This document shows, in pieces, positions 55,561 to 64,000 of a stretch of DNA of 64,000 nt. A program made the translations under genes and the position numbers. The stretch spans positions 62,001 to 126,000 of the forward strand of contig JADJRL010000003.1 of NCBI GenBank assembly GCA_016712225.1. Reading direction: 5' to 3'. The stretch is from Candidatus Defluviibacterium haderslevense. GTDB taxonomy: Bacteria; Bacteroidota; Bacteroidia; Chitinophagales; Saprospiraceae. A model generated the notes under the pieces. That model did not search any database and had not been told where the DNA came from. It saw nothing but the letters and a program-made list of their open reading frames with translations. The first letter of the stretch is position 1, and each line of letters begins with the position of its first letter.

Positions 55561-56058
55561 TTAATTTAAATCATCTAACAATGCATCAAGGGCATCAAAA
55601 TCACAAATACCAGTGATTTCCTCGTGTCCGGGATCTACCATCCATCCAAGATTTCCATTAATTTCATGAAGATGATATGCATCTTTAACAAGAACAATTG
55701 CTACTTTTTTCTGCACATCACTCAATTGATCAAATTGTTCTTTTGTTTTCCTAAAAATAAACGGATTTTCTTCATGATCTACAAGATCAATTTGGTTTGG
55801 TCCGGATATCAAGAAAGAAGGTTTGATAAAAATGTCATCTAATATGCTGTAAGATTGATTGTGCAAGGTCTCTAAATGTTCTGTGAATCCAATGAGCTTA
55901 GGGCCTTCAATCCAATTGCGCAATTGATTGATAAAATATTCATTTTGAACAACATCTCTGCTATCCAAATCAATTCCAATATAATCCAAATCCCGAGCAG
56001 CTAAATAACGTGCAACAGTCAAATCTTGCACCGGGTAAGCAATAATTATTTTTTTCAT
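55561..56058 (-). CDS. Small protein resembling part of a TrpF-type barrel, function unknown
   Basis: 165 residues. The N-terminus (KKIIIAYPVQDLTVARYLAARDLDYIGIDLD in two pieces) has the strand-helix-strand pattern of phosphoribosylanthranilate isomerase, where a first strand is followed by a helix and an aGaDYiGf-like strand; WIEGPKLIGF could be another barrel strand. The usual catalytic Cys of TrpF (KICG) is absent and the protein is about 40 residues short, so it is probably not an active isomerase. Its ATG overlaps the rnhB stop by four bases (ATGA), indicating translational coupling. No role is known; similarity is by eye and uncertain. Confidence 0.55.
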   Translation of the reverse strand: MKKIIIAYPVQDLTVARYLAARDLDYIGIDLDSRDVVQNEYFINQLRNWIEGPKLIGFTEHLETLHNQSYSILDDIFIKPSFLISGPNQIDLVDHEENPFIFRKTKEQFDQLSDVQKKVAIVLVKDAYHLHEINGNLGWMVDPGHEEITGICDFDALDALLDDLN

Positions 56059-56663
56059 GAAAACAAATTTAAGGTAGGATTAGGGTTTTTAATTTTAAAC
56101 GTCATCCGGTGGTGTTGGGTAAATCCATGCATTAATATTGCAGATCTGTGTTCAGCAGTGGGATAACCCTTATTTTTTTTCCAATTATACCAAGGAAATT
56201 CATGATGAATTGTATTCATAAATTCATCACGATAGGTTTTGGCTAAAATTGAAGCAGCTGCTATACTTTGATACAGGGCGTCTCCTTTGATAATTGCCAC
56301 TTGCGGTATTTCTAGATGAGGTATGGTTTTATTGCCATCTACCAAAACCAGGGCAGGTAAACAGGATAGTTGACTTACACTTAACAACATAGCCCTTAAA
56401 CTAGCCTGCAAAATATTAATGAGATCTATTTCTCCAGGTCCAATGAATTGAACTGCATAAGAAAGCGCCTTATCTTCAATTTCAGGTCTTAATGCATCCC
56501 GCTGTTGTTCATTGAGTTGCTTACTATCATTGAGCCTTAGAATTGGTCGACCTGGATTTAGTATGACTGCTGCTGCGACTACGGGTCCGGCAAGACATCC
56601 ACGACCAGCTTCATCACAACCCGCTTCACATGTAATATTTTTGTAATATGATTTTAAATTCAC
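56055..56663 (-). CDS. rnhB: Ribonuclease HII
   Basis: 202 residues, usual length. It cuts RNA in RNA-DNA hybrids and at single ribonucleotides in DNA. The acidic active site is complete: D17 and E18 in CDEAGRGCLAGPV, D109 in LVDGNK, and D146 in ILAKTYRDEFM. The GRG motif that recognises the RNA-DNA junction is present. The C-terminal YPTAEHRSAI segment also matches. The start at 56663 leaves 54 bases to the divergent M14 gene, and the 3' end overlaps the next gene by four bases. Confidence 0.96.
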   Translation of the reverse strand: MNLKSYYKNITCEAGCDEAGRGCLAGPVVAAAVILNPGRPILRLNDSKQLNEQQRDALRPEIEDKALSYAVQFIGPGEIDLINILQASLRAMLLSVSQLSCLPALVLVDGNKTIPHLEIPQVAIIKGDALYQSIAAASILAKTYRDEFMNTIHHEFPWYNWKKNKGYPTAEHRSAILMHGFTQHHRMTFKIKNPNPTLNLFS

Positions 56664-56693
56664 TTTATTATATCGGACAAATGACTATATTTG
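56664..56693 (+). promoter_or_regulatory. Promoter for the M14 peptidase / ALDH unit
   Basis: TTTA at 56664-56667 and TATATTTG at 56686-56693 with an 18-base spacer; the -7 box is a full TAnnTTTG match. The leader to the ATG at 56718 would be about 18 bases. Confidence 0.55.
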
Positions 56694-56717
56694 CCGTCGC
56701 AAAAGTAAAATATTTTT

Positions 56718-59039
56718 ATGAGGTCTCAGTCAAGCTGGTTTTTCCTATTTCTATTATTTCCTTTTTTCATAAATAGTCAATCCCACAACCACAAAACTAA
56801 AATAAACCTTAACGGAAAAACGATACAAGACCTTCAAAAAACAGGAATTGCCTTTGATCATGGTACTTATATTCCGGGTGTTAGTTTTACTGGTATTTTT
56901 AGTCACGAAGAATTAGAAAAATTAAGCTCCCAAGGATTCCAAACTGAAATTATTCTGGACCAAATACTTTCTCCAAGACAATCTCCGGTATCCTGTGATC
57001 CTAAAATATCCAATACACCTAATTATCCACTTCCATTAAATTATCCATATGGATCCATGGGGGGATTTCCAACCCTTCAGGAAATGAATGAAAACCTGGA
57101 CTTAATGCATGAATTATATCCTAAATTAATTTCCGAGAGAAAACCGATTGGAAATTTCAGGACTTTCAATAATCATACAATTGATGTTATAAAAATATCT
57201 GATAATCCGAATGTTTTAGAAGAAGACGAACCGGAGATCTTGTACACAGGATTGCACCACGCTCGAGAACCACTTAGTATGTCTCAGTTGTTGTATTATA
57301 TGTGGTACTTATTAGAAAATTATGAATACAACCCTGAAATTCGAACACTGGTAGATTCAAGAGCATTGTATTTCGTGCCTTGTATAAATCCTGATGGATA
57401 TGAATATAATGAGCAAACCAATCCTGATGGTGAAGGTTATTGGAGAAAAAACAGAAATCCTAATTTTGATGGGATAGGAAGTGATCTTAACAGAAATTAC
57501 GGATACCAATGGGGATTTAACAATAATGGCTCATCCAATAATGGAACCTCTGATGTATTTAGAGGTGAAAGCTCTTTTTCAGAAGTAGAAACCAGAGCTA
57601 TAAAATATTTGTGTGAACAACATGAATTTAAAATTGCATTGAATTACCATACATTCGGAAATCTACTTATTATACCTTGGGGTTACTCAAACGTATCCAC
57701 ACAAGATTCTTCACAGTTTAATGCATTAGCTCAATTATTTACACAACATAATCATTTCACTGTAGGTACATCATTTAATACTTTAAATTATGAGGTAAAC
57801 GGTGTCTCTGATGATTGGATGTATGGTGACACTAAAACAAAAAATAAAATTTTTGCTTTTACACCTGAGGTTGGTCCTTCTTTTTGGCCGAATAGAGTTG
57901 ATATTTTACCATTGAACAAATCAACTCAATTCATGAATGTCATGGCAGCCTGGAATGCAGGGGCATATGCTGACCTAGAAGATTTCTCACCCACTAACCT
58001 CAATACGGATGCAGGCACCTTGAATTTATTAGTCAAACGTTCAGGTATAGAAAATGCCACTATCAATATACTTTGTACATCTAATTTTTCAGGATTGGTT
58101 TTTGACACCAATCCGATAGATATGTATGTAGATGCCGGCAGCTCTAAAATGACGGACATCAATTATCACTTCAATTCGACTCCAAATATTGGAGACAGTA
58201 TCGAATTGTCATTCAAAATTACCACCGGCAATTTTTCCAAAACTTTGGTTGTAAAAAAATTATATGTTGGCAAACCTATTTGGTCTGAATCATGTGAAAA
58301 TATCAATCAATGGTATGCCCCAAGCAATAATCCATTTGTTTTATCAAATAAAAATTTTACATCTTCACCCAGTTCCTATACTGATAGCCCCGGCTCTAAT
58401 TTAATTCCAAATAGAAAATACAAATTAAAAACGGTATTTCCAATCGACTTGACCCGTGCTAAAAATGCATACTTAAGTTTTAATGCGGCCTGGGATTTGG
58501 ACATTGAAGGAGATTTTGCCCAAATTCAAGTATCTGCTGATGGAGATAATTTTGATCCTGTTTGTGGAAAATATTCGGTAGCAGGAGGCGCTTTTCAAGA
58601 TTTAAATAATCCTGTTTATACTGGACTTCAAAAACAATGGGTCTCAGAATGGATCAATTTAGATAAATATAAAGGGAAGAGTATTTATCTTCAAATTATT
58701 ATGAATACCAATCAGAGCGAATTCCCACATGATGGATTCTACATAGATGACATTAAGGTATTCTCAACATCGTTGACAAATAGCTCAGATTTAAATACTG
58801 AAATTATTAGTTTATATCCTCAACCTGCAAGACATCAAATTTTTATTCATACCCGTGGATCCATTGATTGTACCCGATTACAATTAGAAACACTTGATGG
58901 TAAAAGTGTAAGAGCAAATTGTCAAGGTTCATCAAATGAATATCGAATAGATGTATCGAATTTAAACAGTGGGGTTTATTGTCTTAAATATTATACCCAA
59001 TCAGGTCATAGGGAAGTTCATAAAGTCATCATCCAATAA
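56718..59039 (+). CDS. Secreted M14 zinc carboxypeptidase with T9SS type A sorting domain
   Basis: 773 residues with a signal peptide (WFFLFLLFPFFINSQ). A propeptide-like region runs to about 110. The M14 domain at about 115-415 keeps the zinc ligands H181 and E184 (GLHHAREP) and H311 (ALNYHTFG), the Arg site in DLNRNYGYQWG, and the catalytic Glu384 in FTPEVG. It should remove C-terminal residues from peptides outside the cell. A beta-sandwich region follows (about 430-520), then a MAM-like or choice-of-anchor domain with GFYIDDIKVF near 670, and a type A sorting domain at the end (LYPQPARHQIFI, ending in KVIIQ). Seven bases later begins the ALDH gene, so extracellular peptide breakdown may be coupled to amino-acid catabolism. 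Confidence 0.93.
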   Translation: MRSQSSWFFLFLLFPFFINSQSHNHKTKINLNGKTIQDLQKTGIAFDHGTYIPGVSFTGIFSHEELEKLSSQGFQTEIILDQILSPRQSPVSCDPKISNTPNYPLPLNYPYGSMGGFPTLQEMNENLDLMHELYPKLISERKPIGNFRTFNNHTIDVIKISDNPNVLEEDEPEILYTGLHHAREPLSMSQLLYYMWYLLENYEYNPEIRTLVDSRALYFVPCINPDGYEYNEQTNPDGEGYWRKNRNPNFDGIGSDLNRNYGYQWGFNNNGSSNNGTSDVFRGESSFSEVETRAIKYLCEQHEFKIALNYHTFGNLLIIPWGYSNVSTQDSSQFNALAQLFTQHNHFTVGTSFNTLNYEVNGVSDDWMYGDTKTKNKIFAFTPEVGPSFWPNRVDILPLNKSTQFMNVMAAWNAGAYADLEDFSPTNLNTDAGTLNLLVKRSGIENATINILCTSNFSGLVFDTNPIDMYVDAGSSKMTDINYHFNSTPNIGDSIELSFKITTGNFSKTLVVKKLYVGKPIWSESCENINQWYAPSNNPFVLSNKNFTSSPSSYTDSPGSNLIPNRKYKLKTVFPIDLTRAKNAYLSFNAAWDLDIEGDFAQIQVSADGDNFDPVCGKYSVAGGAFQDLNNPVYTGLQKQWVSEWINLDKYKGKSIYLQIIMNTNQSEFPHDGFYIDDIKVFSTSLTNSSDLNTEIISLYPQPARHQIFIHTRGSIDCTRLQLETLDGKSVRANCQGSSNEYRIDVSNLNSGVYCLKYYTQSGHREVHKVIIQ

Positions 59040-59046
59040 TATTAAC

Positions 59047-60570
59047 ATGCAAGAATTATGGTCCAAACTCGAATTAGATAATAAAAATTCGGGAGCTTGG
59101 AGTGGTACAACTTCATACCACCCTACTGATTTTATTACTTCAATGTCTCCTGTTGATGGGAAAATCATTGGACATGTTGGCATTTGTCAACATTCAGATT
59201 ATGATAACATAATCAACAGATCACAAGAAGCCTTTTCAGTATGGAGGAATATACCTGCACCAAAACGTGGAGATTTTGTCAGACAATTAGGAGATGAGCT
59301 CAGAAAGCACAAAGAACATCTTGGTCAATTGGTCTCTTATGAAATGGGCAAGAGTCTTCAAGAGGGACTTGGCGAAGTTCAAGAAATGATTGATATCTGT
59401 GATTATGCTGTAGGACTCAGCAGGCAGTTATATGGCTTGACGATGCACTCAGAAAGACCTGAACACAGAATGTATGAACAATGGCATCCACTTGGAATTG
59501 TAGGGATCATATCTGCATTCAATTTTCCTGTTGCCGTCTGGGCATGGAATGCTGCCCTGGCTTGGGTTTGCGGTAATGTTGTCCTATGGAAACCTTCTGA
59601 AAAAACACCACTTTGTTCTATCGCAGTTCAAAAAATAGTCAATCGAATCCTAAAAGCCAATGAGCTTCCAGACGGATTATGCAGCTTGGTAAATGGAGAT
59701 TTTCACGTTGGTGAATGGCTGACCAAGGATACCCGAATTCCACTGATATCTGCTACTGGGTCCACTAAAATGGGTCGAGCTATTGGTGTAGAAGTAGCCA
59801 ATCGTTTTGGAAAATCAATATTAGAACTTGGTGGTAACAATGCTATTATTATTACACCCAGTGCAGATCTTAAATTGGTCTTACCAGCTATCGTATTTGG
59901 TGCAGTTGGTACTGCAGGACAGCGATGCACTTCTACACGCAGATTAATTATACATCATTCGATATACCATGAAGTAAAACTAGTTTTATCTAAGGCTTAC
60001 CAACAATTAAACATTGGGAATCCCTTGCTTGCTACTTCTCACTTAGGGCCACTTATTGATCAACATGCAGTTCAATTATATCTCAATAGTATTGAGGCTA
60101 TAAAACAACAAGGCGGTCGATTTATTATAGAAGGTGGTGTGTTAGATGGTCCAGAGTATACAAGTGGATGTTATGTTAAACCATGTATTGCTGAAGTTGC
60201 GCATGATTTACCCATAGTTCATCATGAGACTTTTGCACCCATATTATATTTGATGACATACACCAACTTAGATGAAGCTATATCTATCCAAAATAGTGTA
60301 CCTCAAGGTTTGTCTTCCGCTATAATGACTGAACATATGCGCGATGCGGAAATGTTTCTTTCAGCCTCAGGTTCTGACTGCGGTATTGCCAATGTCAATA
60401 TTGGAACTTCCGGTGCAGAAATTGGAGGCGCATTCGGAGGAGAAAAAGAAACTGGTGGCGGTAGAGAATCAGGTTCCGATGCCTGGAAAGCATACATGAG
60501 ACGACAAACAAATACCATTAGTTATAGCAAGAAACTAACTCTGGCTCAAGGCATAAGTTTTGATTTCTAA
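59047..60570 (+). CDS. Aldehyde dehydrogenase, ALDH7 (aminoadipate-semialdehyde) type
   Basis: 507 residues from the ATG at 59047; the longer frame from 58969 would overlap the peptidase gene. It oxidises an aldehyde with NAD(P)+. Catalytic residues: Glu260 in LELGGNNA and Cys294 in GQRCTSTRR; the NAD site FNFPVAVWAWNAALAW and KPSEKTPL are clear. The GGNNAI and QRCTSTRR forms and the C-terminal EIGGAFGGEKETGGGRESG match the ALDH7 (antiquitin) group, whose usual substrate is alpha-aminoadipic semialdehyde in lysine breakdown. The context with a peptidase fits amino-acid catabolism, but the substrate is not proven. It is the second gene of the unit and ends two bases before the convergent flippase gene. 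Confidence 0.92.
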   Translation: MQELWSKLELDNKNSGAWSGTTSYHPTDFITSMSPVDGKIIGHVGICQHSDYDNIINRSQEAFSVWRNIPAPKRGDFVRQLGDELRKHKEHLGQLVSYEMGKSLQEGLGEVQEMIDICDYAVGLSRQLYGLTMHSERPEHRMYEQWHPLGIVGIISAFNFPVAVWAWNAALAWVCGNVVLWKPSEKTPLCSIAVQKIVNRILKANELPDGLCSLVNGDFHVGEWLTKDTRIPLISATGSTKMGRAIGVEVANRFGKSILELGGNNAIIITPSADLKLVLPAIVFGAVGTAGQRCTSTRRLIIHHSIYHEVKLVLSKAYQQLNIGNPLLATSHLGPLIDQHAVQLYLNSIEAIKQQGGRFIIEGGVLDGPEYTSGCYVKPCIAEVAHDLPIVHHETFAPILYLMTYTNLDEAISIQNSVPQGLSSAIMTEHMRDAEMFLSASGSDCGIANVNIGTSGAEIGGAFGGEKETGGGRESGSDAWKAYMRRQTNTISYSKKLTLAQGISFDF

Positions 60571-60572
60571 AA

Positions 60573-62108
60573 TTATGAACCAAGTTTAACAGATCGGATA
60601 AGACCGGTTAATCTAGCACAAATCATATTATAAAATTTATTAATATCTTCTGAAACATTAAACAGTAAGATGGGTGGTAAAAACAGAACCATCCATAGTA
60701 AACTTTTAATGGTAACATTTATAGCAGCAGATACAAAACTATGGTCCTCTATGTGAACATTAATAAAACGTGTTAACCAATAGGTCAGACCTGAAGATAC
60801 CAATATGATCCCAATGGCATAACCTGTGGAATTCGTAAATGGCTGAATTTTTAATTTTGCATAAATATAAATAAAACGGCTTGCATTGAATAAGATCAAA
60901 CTTATAAATGCAGATACGGCCACACCTTTAATTCCGTAATGCAGGATAAAAAAATAGTTTGAAAAAATACAAAAGACAGACACGATCAACAAACTATATA
61001 AACTGAACCAATAGTATTTTGAATAAGCTATGATCTCAGAATTACAACCTGTCATCATATCAATAATTCGTCCGATACCCAAGAACAGAACAATATAAAT
61101 AGCTTTATCATATCCTTGATTCTCAGGCAACAACTGAAGCAGATCATCAAAACTAATGAGTAATAAAACAAATATGAATGAGCCGATGATCATATTATTC
61201 AATGAAGTCTGTTGATAATATTTTAAGACTTCGTGCCATCTTTTAAACCGAATGGCCTTAGCAAGTAAAGGCGTGACAACAGCCATTATAGACAGATAAG
61301 GCACTGAAATAATACTAATGATGTAATATCCTATATTAAAGATGGCCACATCCTGTTGGCCATTAATACCTGCCAGCATTAAAGTATCAATGTAATTTAC
61401 TATGGTCGAAAAAGAATTTCCAAGTATACCTACAAAACCAAAAATCAACATTTTTTTATAGACCCTTTTTGTGATCGGGCTCAATTTAAATTCAAACTTG
61501 AATTGCTGGATATATATCACATATCCCCAAATAAACAATGCAGCCATTCCGACCAACATGGCAAAAAGTATAAAATAAGTATTAAAGGAAATGAAATTAA
61601 ACGCAAATAATAAAATCAAGATCGTATTTCCTAACCTTGGTAATATTTCTGCTACAGATCGAGGAATGATCGTTTTTAAATGCAAGGCGCAATAATTGGT
61701 TCCCAGGCCTGTAATTAAAGTAAAAAATGTAGTTAAATAAATTAAAAATAAATATTCTTTAAAGGGTGGACATTTCTCAAAAATGCTAAAGAATACAACA
61801 TCCTGAAAAATAAATGTAATCCCTGTAGTCAGAAAAAATCCTGCCATGGGCAACAATAAAACGATGAATAAAAAATCCGTAGCGTTTCTTTTGGAGTAGA
61901 TTGGAAAGAAACGATACATGATTGGAGTGGCTCCTAAATCTGAAAATATAGTTAACACATATGAAATGACAATGATGGTTCTGGTCATTCCTATTTGTTC
62001 CGGTGTAAAAAAACGCGGCATCAGAATGATCAGGTTAAGATACCCAATAAGCATTCCAAAGTAAATCAATATGGAAGAGCGCAAACTTTGCGAGCGTACT
62101 ATACCCAT
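60573..62108 (-). CDS. Wzx-like polysaccharide flippase / oligosaccharide transporter
   Basis: 511 residues of repeating hydrophobic helices, about twelve to fourteen, beginning with ILIYFGMLIGYLNLIILMPRFF and the FTPEQIGMTRT motif that follows the first helix in many family members. Later helices include YFILFAMLVGMAALFIWGYVIY and AIGIILVSSGLTYWLT. There is a basic C-terminal tail. Proteins of this MATE-related family flip undecaprenyl-linked sugar units across the inner membrane during O-antigen or exopolysaccharide synthesis. No glycosyltransferases are adjacent, so the glycan is unknown; the SLBB/rfbB/UXS cluster 20 kb away may serve the same pathway. The ATG at 62108 begins the basic N-terminus before helix one. 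Confidence 0.87.
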   Translation of the reverse strand: MGIVRSQSLRSSILIYFGMLIGYLNLIILMPRFFTPEQIGMTRTIIVISYVLTIFSDLGATPIMYRFFPIYSKRNATDFLFIVLLLPMAGFFLTTGITFIFQDVVFFSIFEKCPPFKEYLFLIYLTTFFTLITGLGTNYCALHLKTIIPRSVAEILPRLGNTILILLFAFNFISFNTYFILFAMLVGMAALFIWGYVIYIQQFKFEFKLSPITKRVYKKMLIFGFVGILGNSFSTIVNYIDTLMLAGINGQQDVAIFNIGYYIISIISVPYLSIMAVVTPLLAKAIRFKRWHEVLKYYQQTSLNNMIIGSFIFVLLLISFDDLLQLLPENQGYDKAIYIVLFLGIGRIIDMMTGCNSEIIAYSKYYWFSLYSLLIVSVFCIFSNYFFILHYGIKGVAVSAFISLILFNASRFIYIYAKLKIQPFTNSTGYAIGIILVSSGLTYWLTRFINVHIEDHSFVSAAINVTIKSLLWMVLFLPPILLFNVSEDINKFYNMICARLTGLIRSVKLGS

Positions 62109-62150
62109 GAAATATTATTAAGAACCACTCAATTAAAACTTAATCATTTT

Positions 62151-62158
62151 CAAAGTTA
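62151..62158 (-). promoter_or_regulatory. -7 promoter element for the flippase gene
   Basis: On the minus strand TAACTTTG (62158-62151) fits TAnnTTTG, 42 bases before the ATG. The -33 partner is weak (ATTG with a 15-base spacer). Confidence 0.35.
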
Positions 62159-62188
62159 ATCTCTATTTCTATTCAATTTATTTATAAT

Positions 62189-62221
62189 AAAAAAGCTTAC
62201 CTGAATGAGGTAAGCTTTTTT
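62189..62221 (-). terminator. Rho-independent terminator of the last T9SS cargo gene
   Basis: A perfect 14-base stem (AAAAAAGCTTACCT at 62189-62202 and AGGTAAGCTTTTTT at 62208-62221) with a five-base loop and T-runs on both strands. It lies 28 bases after the stop codon of the minus-strand gene. Confidence 0.9.
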
Positions 62222-62248
62222 ATTTTTCAAATACAAAGTATCAAGAAT

Positions 62249-64000
62249 TTACTTAATCACACTGAACATTTTTGTTTTTGTTCCTTCTTGTGTAGAAACT
62301 CTGATAAAATATTCACCTGACGCCAAATTCAAAGTAGAAAGTGATATTGTTTGATTCAAAACACTCTTGTGAGGTTCGAAATTCAATACTTTACCATTCA
62401 TATCGAATAATGTAATATTGGCATCAGTAGCTTTTCCAAATTTTACATTAAATTTTACTTCATTATTCTGAACTGGATTAGGTGATATGTTTAACACAGA
62501 TTCATCTAACGGATGATCATCAGTTTTGGTTATTACACCAATAGACAATCTTAATACTGGTGCATCACCATCAGGCCAAGACTCTAACCAATATCCTTCA
62601 TTATCGATTACAGGAACAGCAAAAGGATGTCCTTCATAATTTTTCTCTAAGCTAGCAGCGTGAAAATGCCAACTATCCGGATCATCACTTGGTTCTTCAG
62701 GATGTGAACATGTTAAAAAATATCTGGTATTTGCAGCAAGTTCTATATCAGTTCCCTGATCATTTTTCAAAGGAACTTGAAACAAGGTAAATGAAGACTC
62801 ATTGGTTCCGGTAAAGGCTTGATTTGCTATAGCTTCTATTGAAGTACTGGCTAATCCTTTTTCTCTATCAAAATTTAAAAAATTAGGGCTCACTTCATCC
62901 TTGATTTTATAAAACCCAATATTGGTAGTATAACCATTAATGCTTGCTTTTCTTCCTACTGCAAAAGCCATTTCTACATTGGTCACTTTAAATCTGTCAT
63001 TGTTCGTCCAACAATTTGGAGTTCTATATTGACTGGCAACTACAAATGCTGTTCTTTCATTAGCTCTTACACCTGTGCGAATGCCTGGTTCACGACTATA
63101 GCTATTTACTGTAATTTCAAATGAATCCGTTCTTACGTTATCATTTGGATTATAATCAGGAGTGTTTCCACCATTGAAAGTCCAACGAATGTAATACTTA
63201 CCAAAATCCAAATTATTTGGGATAAAAGTCTTGTTGGTCTTAATGGTGATATTATCATCAGTAGGATCCATGTTAGCTACTTGCGTTTCATCAGTAAACA
63301 AAACGGTAGTTCTATCTTTATCCAGAATTTCAACTTTGAATAATGCATTTTTTTGAGCTGATTTTCCTAAATTACTAACCGTAGTTGAAAATTTGAACTC
63401 ATCATTACAAATTTGTGATTTAGGTTGCGCATAAGTAAATGGGAAATAGTATGGGGTAATTAACGCTAAATCATTATCCGGTAGCTCAATTAAAGTTACA
63501 TCATCAATTGTCCAAAAATATCCATCTCCTTCAAAAACAAATCGGAATTGCATTTTGGATTTAAGAGCTGCTGCAGAAGTGATGTCTACCACTCTCTTAT
63601 TGTTTCTAAAAGTACCCGTACCATAACGTACTTCTTCATTAACCGGAAATGAAGTCCAGGTTTTTCCTTCATCAGAAGTCACCTCTATAGTACATGTAGA
63701 AGTGTAATTCTGATAATATTGGTAAAAAGCAAGAGATACACTGCTAAATGTAGAGCAATCAATAACCGGACTCACTAAAGCACCTTTGTGTGGTGCTGGT
63801 GCTGATCCATTACCGTCATTGTCTGCAATACCACCATTATCTAAAAAATCAGAATCAAATATCGCTGCACCATCTGCAGAACTCGGAGAAATAATGCTTC
63901 CTGACAAATCTGAATAATAACCCTTACTTGTACCGGATGCCGAATATGTCCAAAGTGCTTTACCTGCTGAAGAACCTAATTCTATTGTTGTCCAAGCTCC
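62249..64000 (-). CDS. T9SS type A cargo protein with choice-of-anchor J-like domain, 5' end outside window
   Basis: The frame is open to the window edge (the 31 codons from 64000 to 63908 read GAWTTIELGSSAGKALW and on), so at least 583 residues are present and the start is missing; a TTG at 63907 is not the true start. The first ~160 visible residues form a MAM or choice-of-anchor J-like domain (ALVSPVIDCSTFSSVSLAFY, then GYFWTIDDVTLIE). A beta-sandwich region of the CARDB kind follows (about 190-300), then an uncharacterised domain, and a C-terminal type A sorting domain (LNISPNPVQNNEVKF, ending TKMFSVIK). It is probably secreted and surface-bound. The role is unknown; it may be a peptidase or adhesin whose catalytic part lies outside the window. 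Confidence 0.85.
   Translation of the reverse strand, partial: GAWTTIELGSSAGKALWTYSASGTSKGYYSDLSGSIISPSSADGAAIFDSDFLDNGGIADNDGNGSAPAPHKGALVSPVIDCSTFSSVSLAFYQYYQNYTSTCTIEVTSDEGKTWTSFPVNEEVRYGTGTFRNNKRVVDITSAAALKSKMQFRFVFEGDGYFWTIDDVTLIELPDNDLALITPYYFPFTYAQPKSQICNDEFKFSTTVSNLGKSAQKNALFKVEILDKDRTTVLFTDETQVANMDPTDDNITIKTNKTFIPNNLDFGKYYIRWTFNGGNTPDYNPNDNVRTDSFEITVNSYSREPGIRTGVRANERTAFVVASQYRTPNCWTNNDRFKVTNVEMAFAVGRKASINGYTTNIGFYKIKDEVSPNFLNFDREKGLASTSIEAIANQAFTGTNESSFTLFQVPLKNDQGTDIELAANTRYFLTCSHPEEPSDDPDSWHFHAASLEKNYEGHPFAVPVIDNEGYWLESWPDGDAPVLRLSIGVITKTDDHPLDESVLNISPNPVQNNEVKFNVKFGKATDANITLFDMNGKVLNFEPHKSVLNQTISLSTLNLASGEYFIRVSTQEGTKTKMFSVIK

Noticed and set aside
58969..59046. Longer N-terminus for the aldehyde dehydrogenase
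   Set aside because: It would overlap the carboxypeptidase sorting domain, and the family match starts after the ATG at 59047.

Overview
The window is AT-rich chromosomal DNA from a member of the Bacteroidota, most likely a Saprospiraceae-type organism. The signs are seven very large secreted proteins ending in type IX secretion system (T9SS) sorting domains, a PorW/SprE-like T9SS lipoprotein, SdrD-B, HYR, PKD and DUF11-like modules, promoters of the TTTG / TAnnTTTG type, and starts with no visible Shine-Dalgarno sequence. I see no insertion sequence, phage gene, CRISPR array or rRNA. One tRNA (Glu, TTC) is present.

Layout. 1-4.2 kb: a type B T9SS cargo protein on the minus strand with eight tandem GCDS modules. 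4.7-5.0 kb: a TfoX-N protein. 5.1-11.6 kb: a possible signalling locus. It holds a sigma-70-like factor and a membrane TPR protein on the minus strand. Divergent from these are an exported, membrane-anchored TPR-CHAT (caspase-like) protein, an unknown secreted protein, and a LytTR regulator with a degenerate receiver domain whose start codon lies inside a perfect 17-bp inverted repeat. 11.9-21.8 kb: a 3297-residue Cys-rich T9SS cargo protein. 21.9-24.9 kb: a TlpA-like thioredoxin and an Omp28-like T9SS protein. 24.9-27.7 kb: two gene-free stretches with hairpin or repeat-like sequence flanking sdaA (serine deaminase). 27.7-33.3 kb: a second type B cargo protein. 33.4-35.8 kb: tRNA-Glu and the glycolytic pair gapA-pgk.

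35.9-42.9 kb is an envelope carbohydrate region: an SLBB polysaccharide export protein, dTDP-glucose dehydratase and UDP-xylose synthase on the minus strand, then an outer-membrane protein and the Kdo transferase waaA on the plus strand. 42.9-51.2 kb: a 2765-residue SdrD-B/DUF11 cargo protein sharing a propeller-like domain with the first gene. 51.6-55.5 kb: an M23 peptidase divergent from PorW/SprE. 55.6-56.7 kb: a small TrpF-like protein coupled to rnhB. 56.7-60.6 kb: an M14 carboxypeptidase (T9SS cargo) followed by an ALDH7-type dehydrogenase. 60.6-62.1 kb: a Wzx-like flippase. The last gene is a T9SS cargo protein cut by the window edge.

How it fits together. PorW/SprE is part of the machinery that would export the seven cargo proteins. 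The polysaccharide genes, flippase, Kdo transferase and M23 peptidase build or remodel the same cell surface. The sigma/TPR/CHAT/LytTR block is the strongest candidate for an undescribed system: by sequence it places a caspase-like protease in the periplasm under possible ECF-type control. That reading is inference from gene order and domains.
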